Origin: Balanoglossus misakiensis
Taxonomy: Eukaryota > Hemichordata
Length of the DNA: 64,000 nucleotides
Direction of reading: 5' to 3'
Assembly (NCBI GenBank): GCA_040954595.2
Contig: CM082576.2
Coordinates: forward strand, 14,384,001-14,448,000
Part shown: in pieces, positions 58,801-64,000 of the stretch
How the letters are laid out: the number at the start of each line of letters is the position of its first letter
Numbering within the stretch: position 1 is the stretch's first letter
Program-made: the position numbers and the translations under genes
Notes under the pieces: generated by a model
Seen by the model: the letters and a program-made list of their open reading frames with translations, nothing else
Databases searched by the model: none
What the model was told of the DNA's origin: nothing

Positions 58801-61800
58801 GTGGAGGTATAAATACATCCTGTGATGGAAAAAGAAGAAGAAAAGAGGTCACATGGGGTAGGTAAAGCATGAGAGTGGACAATCTGATTAAAATCAGATG
58901 TAGGGAAGGGCAATGTGTTTGTTTGATTTTAATCAGATTGGCGAGTGGAAAAACCATGGCACAATTCACTGCCATACCAGCATCCAAAAATGATTATTGC
59001 TTTATAATTCTTCAGCCAACCCTCCAATATCAGCATGTAACAAACAAGGCTAATACTATTAAATGGGAAAATTTCACGGACAATAAAGTTTTGCAAACTT
59101 TCCGAGAGCCTAAAAAAACGCAAAAATAAAAAGTCGCGTAAAAATGATTTTCGGAGATACAGATGCAGAGAAATACAAGAGCGCGAAAATTAATCATCAC
59201 GTAACAGTTGCCTCTTTTGATATGGCAAAAATTTCCTGTTGCGAATTGATTGAATAATTTATTTCAAAACGAACGTACGGTTTCAAGCATGCACTTACCC
59301 TGATCCCCAACTCTTCATTGGTTTTATTTTTAGCAGCCTGTAAATTCCTATTCAGAAGTTCTGCGGAACCATTTCTACAGAAGTAAAAAGTCAAAATATG
59401 CATACCTGTCAAAGTTTTGAAGCATGACACCAAAGGGGGTCTCTTTGTTTCTGATATATCGCTACTATGTGTTCGAGTCAGGGAAGAGTTGCATTTCAAG
59501 TGGCTGGGCCTGTGTCCAGGTTCCTACCCATGCTGCTATTCTAATCTTCTACCATTGTACAAGCAGACTCAATAAGCAAATGTGCGTATGAATAGACAGA
59601 ATGTGACACACAATTAACTATAATTGTTCTCATGTGTTTTGATTTTGCCGGCAAAGAAGTTGCGGTTCCCCTGACATTCTTGTCATATTCTTTCTGACGC
59701 AATTTTACCTGGTAAATTCCTCGAATAGGCAGTCACGTATGCGCGAGTTCAGTGGCTTAATGATACACTTGTGCAAAGCGCCCTCTATGATAGCATCTTC
59801 ATTGATTGGCTCATCAGATACCATCTGAAACAAATAAAATCAGCACTGGTAACAAATTTACTGTAGTCTGTAGAAAAATCACTCGCTTTTTCGGAACAGA
59901 ACCACAATGCACTGGTGAAACTACAAAGCTGGGTGTTCAAAGCAGGTCTGACTGGAAAAACTCCAATAAGTGTGCAAATTTTGGTGGTGCTGACATGCAC
60001 TGTTCATATCAAGAGATGAGTCATGCTACACAGTACACACATATGCATATACATAACACACTACATGTATATGATTTACTACAACAGATGTAGCTTAAAT
60101 AAAACATGAATGGCATAGTGTGGCACAGATTCACTGACAAATATTGAATGTACCAAGTAAAATGATGACAACAGTTAGCGTGTTTCACTTACAGCGTCAA
60201 GGGGTTGTACATGTACATGTAAGTGGTCTGTGAATAGCCAATCATGTAACGCCTTATTACTTTTTAGGGGATTGTCATCAGCGGTTTTCTTGTCATCAAA
60301 TTTGCCAATCAACTGTGGCTGCTCATTCTTGACATGTTGTTGAATACCAGACAAAATCACCCCTTTCACGACAAAACAAACAACATTTGAAACAGCCTTA
60401 CCTTGCCCATTTCCTTGTGCAAGACAGCTTGGAAATCAAAATCTTCCTGAAGCAGATAATGTTTGATTCCATCCATGAATTGTCGGACGTTTCGCATCAC
60501 AATGTTGGGATTGGTTTCTGTGCTATCTTTCGTACACTGGATGAAATGTGCAACGGACGAACCGAATGTGGTGTTCATGTTCGTTGACGTCCTGAGAGGA
60601 AAATCAAAGAAAAGCAAAGTAGAATATTTATTTTTCAAACGGAAAGACAAAACACCGACTACGGTACTACTGTATTGTTACTGTTATTCTTTTCCGTAAT
60701 TTTACCAACCATGTTTTGTTTTACACCATGTAGAAAAAAATTTGCTGCCAGAACAAACTTCAAGACACTGCCCTCTACAGCCAAATCTGGTACACAAGCA
60801 CGATCATCCATGATATGCCCATAGGGTGGATTTAAGCTATTTTACGCACATTTTGGGCACAAAATTGCCATAATTCCAATGTACATGTATAGGGAACAAC
60901 TTACTTGATGATATAACTCTGAATTTTCCCGCTTGGATCCTGTTTATTTCGCCTCGGAGATCTCGCTGAACAGAATAAAATTGTCAGAATATTAAAGTCT
61001 GTGAGAAGATGATTTGTAGTTTTGTTTTCTTTAACACTTTCACTCCATTTCTGTCTCTAGAGTTCCGATTTTACGATAGAAAATAATGGTTTTTGGCAAA
61101 ACCATGGTGATGAAAGGGTGAAAAGAAACTGCAAGATAACTAGGTTTGGTTTATTTTCCCTCTGTCTATATGTCAGTGGATGCACACTATTTCTGTGTGA
61201 ATATATATGGTCCAATCCAATCTACGAAATAGTAAAACAGACTAACACTGTTTGAGTGTTGCTTCCATAATCCGAGGTCCACAATTTGAAATTCCAAACA
61301 TCAACATCATACCAAAGATCAATTTAAAACATAACCTATGATTTATGTTTATAAACTACATTAACATCTACTGTAAAACACTTTATTTTCGCGAGTTCAA
61401 TTTTTCGCGATATCGAGAGAGGCCACTGTTTCGCGAGTATTAATTTTCGCGTTCTCTTATTTCATTCACTGCATCGTTATCTTCAAAAACAATTTACGCG
61501 ACTTTTTATTTTCACGCTATTTTGGCTCTCGCGTATTTGGCGAAAATTATTTGCTTGCGAAAATAAAGTGTTTTACAGTATCTGATGACTGCACGCATGT
61601 TTGGCAATGACATTTTGTCGGCAACAGCAATGACGGGCAGCCTGAACCTGAGGCTAACCATGTTTGGTTTGTGTCTCAGGTTTTTCAATGTCAATATACT
61701 AAACAGACCTACATTTAAAGCAGAAACGGGACTCAAACTTTTGTTCCCATAATAATAACATGTAAGGAGCTCGCAGTGGCAAAAATCACATGCATGGCTC

Positions 61801-64000
61801 CTGCAGACATGGGAGTGAGAAACAAACTACTGTAAAACACTTTATTTTCGCGAGCAATTAATTTTCGCCAAATACGCGAGAGCCAAAATAGCATGAAAAT
61901 AAAAAGTTGAGTAAATTGTTTTTGAAGATAACGATGCAGTGAGTGAAATAAGAGAACGCGAAAATTAATACTCGCGAAACAGTGGCCTCTCTCGATATCG
62001 CGAAAAATTTAACTCGCGAAAATAAAGTGTTTTACAGTATTCAAAACTGTGCCTGTCTATTGCAGAAGTCATTCCCGATCAACAAAAGTGCATACATACC
62101 CAGATACTTAATTTTCTGCTTGACTGCTCCAAAGGCAGACGATCGCCGTCTTGCAGATTTCTCTTGTACGTTCTCCTTCTCATCACTTTCTATGAGAGAA
62201 GTCCGATCATCCGCAATCACGTAGAAGATACTATTTTTCAGCGCAGCATTGCTTTTATTGTGTTTGTCTTTGTATATGCTGTTTTTTTTAGTTCCACCTC
62301 TTCCCGAGCCTTTCCTCGGGACGGCAGCTGTGCTGACCGGTTCGGTCTTCGTCGGCGTGGCAGCGACCTCAGGTCTCTTCAACGTGCCGTCTCGAGATGG
62401 CTTTCCGTTCTCCGGCGATTCTTTCTCCTCGGAGGTGTCATCATCGCCTTCCGGAATATCCGGCGACGCCCGCTGTTTGGCGCCCCGCAAGTTCAGCAGA
62501 TCCTCCCAGCGGCTGCTGTCCAACGGGTCGGAGAGAATCGCGTCCGAGCTGCCTCCCCTCTGTCGGGAGAGGCTGAGAGGTATGCGGGAGGTTCTCTGAC
62601 GAGGTCTCGGGCAGTTGACGTCGTCGGTGGCGAAGACATCGGCCGAGGGCGAGGTCGCACCGAGCTCCGGCGGATCGGTGAAAACCGAGTCCCGGCTGAT
62701 GTCGCTCTCCGAAACGCTCAACGCGCTGCCGCAAGAGCCGGCCGAGTCGCGACTGGTCAAATCAGCGCTTTGTTTGTAATCCTCGTGCAGGGCGAGCATT
62801 TTCTTGTCGATCCGAACCGACTGGTTAAACATCGCCCACTGACCTCTGGGCAACGTGAGGTTGTTGTCGTCGTCGCTCTGACTCGACGCCAACGGATCAA
62901 AGTCGCTAACGGAAAACCTGAGGTCGGAATTCCTCGGAGACGGGGTGCGGACGGGCTCCAAGATTCCGGCGACGCCTCTGCCCGGAATAGGGATGCCCTC
63001 GTCCAGGATGCTGGAGTTTGCCGAATCCAAACTCCTGTTTTCCGACTCGCTCGCCACCGACACAAAACTGGTTCTGTCGGTCGTGGAAAACGTCGTGTTG
63101 CTGAGGTTGTCCAATATTGACGAAATTCCCGTACTCTTCGATTCGGCGCTGATCGTGCTGTCCACAGAGTGGCTACTGGTTGTACTGTACTCGGAACACA
63201 GAGATTTGCGATCATCGACATGCTTATCGCTGTCCGTATCAAACGTTGCCCAGGTGTTCCTCTTCGTGGGTGGTGTCGCACTATTACCCGGCGCGCCGTA
63301 AGGAGGGTCGCTAGCCACGGGCGTCCACGGATCTAAGAAGTCTTTGGTGTTCTGCGTGGCGCGCGACGACGGTTCCGCGTACGGATCTCGGTTCGCGTGC
63401 GCCGCGGCCGGTATCGCGCTGGTCCGTTTCACCGGCAAGGGCGGTGGCGGCGCTTGCCTCGGAGGCGACGCCGGCAGTCGGTCCGCGTCGATCCCGAACG
63501 CCGACGGCGGGCGATGGCCCTGCCTGGTGGGTTCGAACGGCTTGTAGTAATCCCCCGAGTTCCTGCCGACGACTTTGGTCGGTGCGGACTCGCTCGCGGC
63601 CATCTGCGTGGCCGTCCGGACGGCGGGTGACACGTCGGTCGGCGGGGGTGGGGGCGAAATTATCGGTGCTGGGTAACGCTTGCCGCCGTCGCTCTCCGAA
63701 GTCACAGAGGACGATTTGTCCAGGGAGACCTCGGAAGCCGCGGATATAGTTCTCGGACGTTCATCGAACGCCGACTTCATAAACCTCTGTCCCGGAGGCA
63801 AAGTGTTACTCCGCCGTCCTAGATAGACTTTGTCCGTCAACGGGTCCTTCACCGTGGACGTGACACCATCAATGTCACTGGAATACAAGGGTTCGTCTCT
63901 GTGCACTTCGTCCGTTTCCGCATTTTCACTGACTGGCACGAGCATCTCAGTCCTGATTCGCTTTGCCCGACTGTTAATTGACAGCCTCGCCAAATCAGAA
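55834..64000 (-). CDS. RIN: RIN-family (Ras and Rab interactor) gene, 3' eleven exons, 5' end outside window
   Basis: RIN proteins bind Ras-GTP and activate Rab5 on early endosomes as guanine-nucleotide exchange factors. Exons, in transcript order: 64000-62100 (open at the edge), 60965-60905, 60591-60402, 59824-59709, 59374-59299, 58819-58688, 58323-58272, 58078-57935, 57347-57171, 56597-56523, 55958-55834 (stop TAA). All splice phases agree and give 1,015 visible residues. Residues 1-633 are Ser/Pro-rich with SH3-type ligands (SPPPPPTD, APPPPLPVKR); about 634-717 is the RH region; about 718-890 is the VPS9 domain with the GADDFLP and GQGGYYLTTL motifs that hold the catalytic Asp and Tyr of this family; about 905-1010 is the Ras-association domain (SKTLPITPTMTTADVC, EEYGLYVIVDEE). 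The N-terminal SH2 domain typical of RINs must lie outside. Ten introns, nine GT-AG and one GC-AG. I cannot say which vertebrate RIN is closest. Confidence 0.88.
56681..56998. mobile_element. Complete TTAA-ended palindromic MITE in a RIN intron
   Basis: 318 bp, TTAAAGGGACAAAGTCTCTC to GAGACTTTGTCCCTTTAA, with most of the interior also self-complementary (GCCAAAATGAATA and TATTCATTTTGGC). It lies in the intron between the exons at 57171-57347 and 56523-56597. A truncated copy is at 1320. Confidence 0.8.
58881..58939. repeat. Short inverted repeat in RIN intron
   Basis: AATCTGATTAAAATCA (58881-58896) and its exact inverse (58924-58939), 27-nt loop. Confidence 0.75.
61369..61580. mobile_element. 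TA-flanked MITE, copy 1
   Basis: 212 bp, TACTGTAAAACACTTTATTT to its inverse. Rich in TTCGCG. It lies in the first visible RIN intron, in opposite orientation to copy 2. Confidence 0.85.
61828..62039. mobile_element. TA-flanked MITE, copy 2 (inverted relative to copy 1)
   Basis: 212 bp, the same termini and interior as 61369-61580 but reversed. It ends 60 bp from the donor of the large RIN exon. Confidence 0.85.
62100..64000 (-). other. RIN: RIN large exon (partial), disordered proline/serine-rich region
   Basis: A single open frame of 633 codons plus one base, running off the window. It ends at TATCTGG|GTATGT and joins at phase 1 to the next exon to make KYLA|RSPRRNK. Composition is Ser/Asp/Pro-rich and low in hydrophobics, so probably unstructured. 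The last part (KSARRRSSAFGAVKQKIKYL) is basic and amphipathic and leads into the RH region. Antisense frames here are shadows of the GC-rich codon use. Confidence 0.85.

Noticed and set aside
60175-60369. Exon-like minus-strand frame within RIN ending GACGCT|GTAAGT
   Set aside because: The flanking exons join in phase 0 without it, and no acceptor here gives a length divisible by three in the open frame; RIN homologues have no matching segment.

Overview
The window looks like nuclear DNA of a marine-type invertebrate animal. Coding exons are GC-rich and sit in AT-rich spacer. The right-hand gene has spliced exons with GT-AG introns, and there are many short terminal-inverted-repeat elements, microsatellites and one LINE remnant. 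I cannot name the species; the gene content does not separate a deuterostome such as a lancelet or acorn worm from other marine animals. No rRNA, tRNA, CRISPR or prokaryotic features were seen.

Left and middle (about 2-48 kb): eight intronless genes for intracellular lipid-binding proteins of the fatty-acid-binding protein (FABP) family lie head to tail on the minus strand, here called FABP-1 to FABP-8 from left to right. FABP-1 to -4 are close paralogues, FABP-5/-6 a second pair, FABP-7 more distant and FABP-8 strongly diverged. FABP-1 to -7 share a core promoter geometry: an octamer (ATTTGCAT), 9 bp, a TATA-position element, and (in most) about 32-34 bp to a TCACTCT-like initiator. Most have an ATTAAA poly(A) signal 140-220 bp after the stop. 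Farther upstream, about 385-420 bp before the ATG, several copies keep a CRE-like TGAYGTCAT element, followed in three copies by two HNF4/DR1-like sites.

Between the FABP genes on the plus strand there is a second, unrecognised repeated unit. It has a DR1 motif (TGACCCATGAACT or close), then GCAAATnnATTAAA, a TATTTAAGG TATA box, and a putative 30-nt first exon ending at CGG|GTAAGT. Three copies are clear and a fourth is possible. A few candidate downstream exons are listed with low confidence. The shared nuclear-receptor-like and octamer motifs suggest that both families answer to common regulators, possibly lipid-sensing receptors; this is inference.

Right (55.8-64 kb): the 3' eleven exons of a Ras and Rab interactor (RIN) family gene on the minus strand, open at the window edge. 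The exon phases chain perfectly into 1,015 residues: a proline- and serine-rich region, then an RH/VPS9 Rab5-GEF domain and a Ras-association domain. One intron uses a GC-AG splice pair. Its introns and downstream sequence hold several terminal-inverted-repeat elements, including an inverted pair of 212-bp copies next to a splice donor.

Elsewhere the spacer holds a 75-bp pyrimidine-rich minisatellite (40.7-41.6 kb), long compound tetranucleotide tracts, several near-perfect hairpins and a LINE C-terminal remnant at the left edge.
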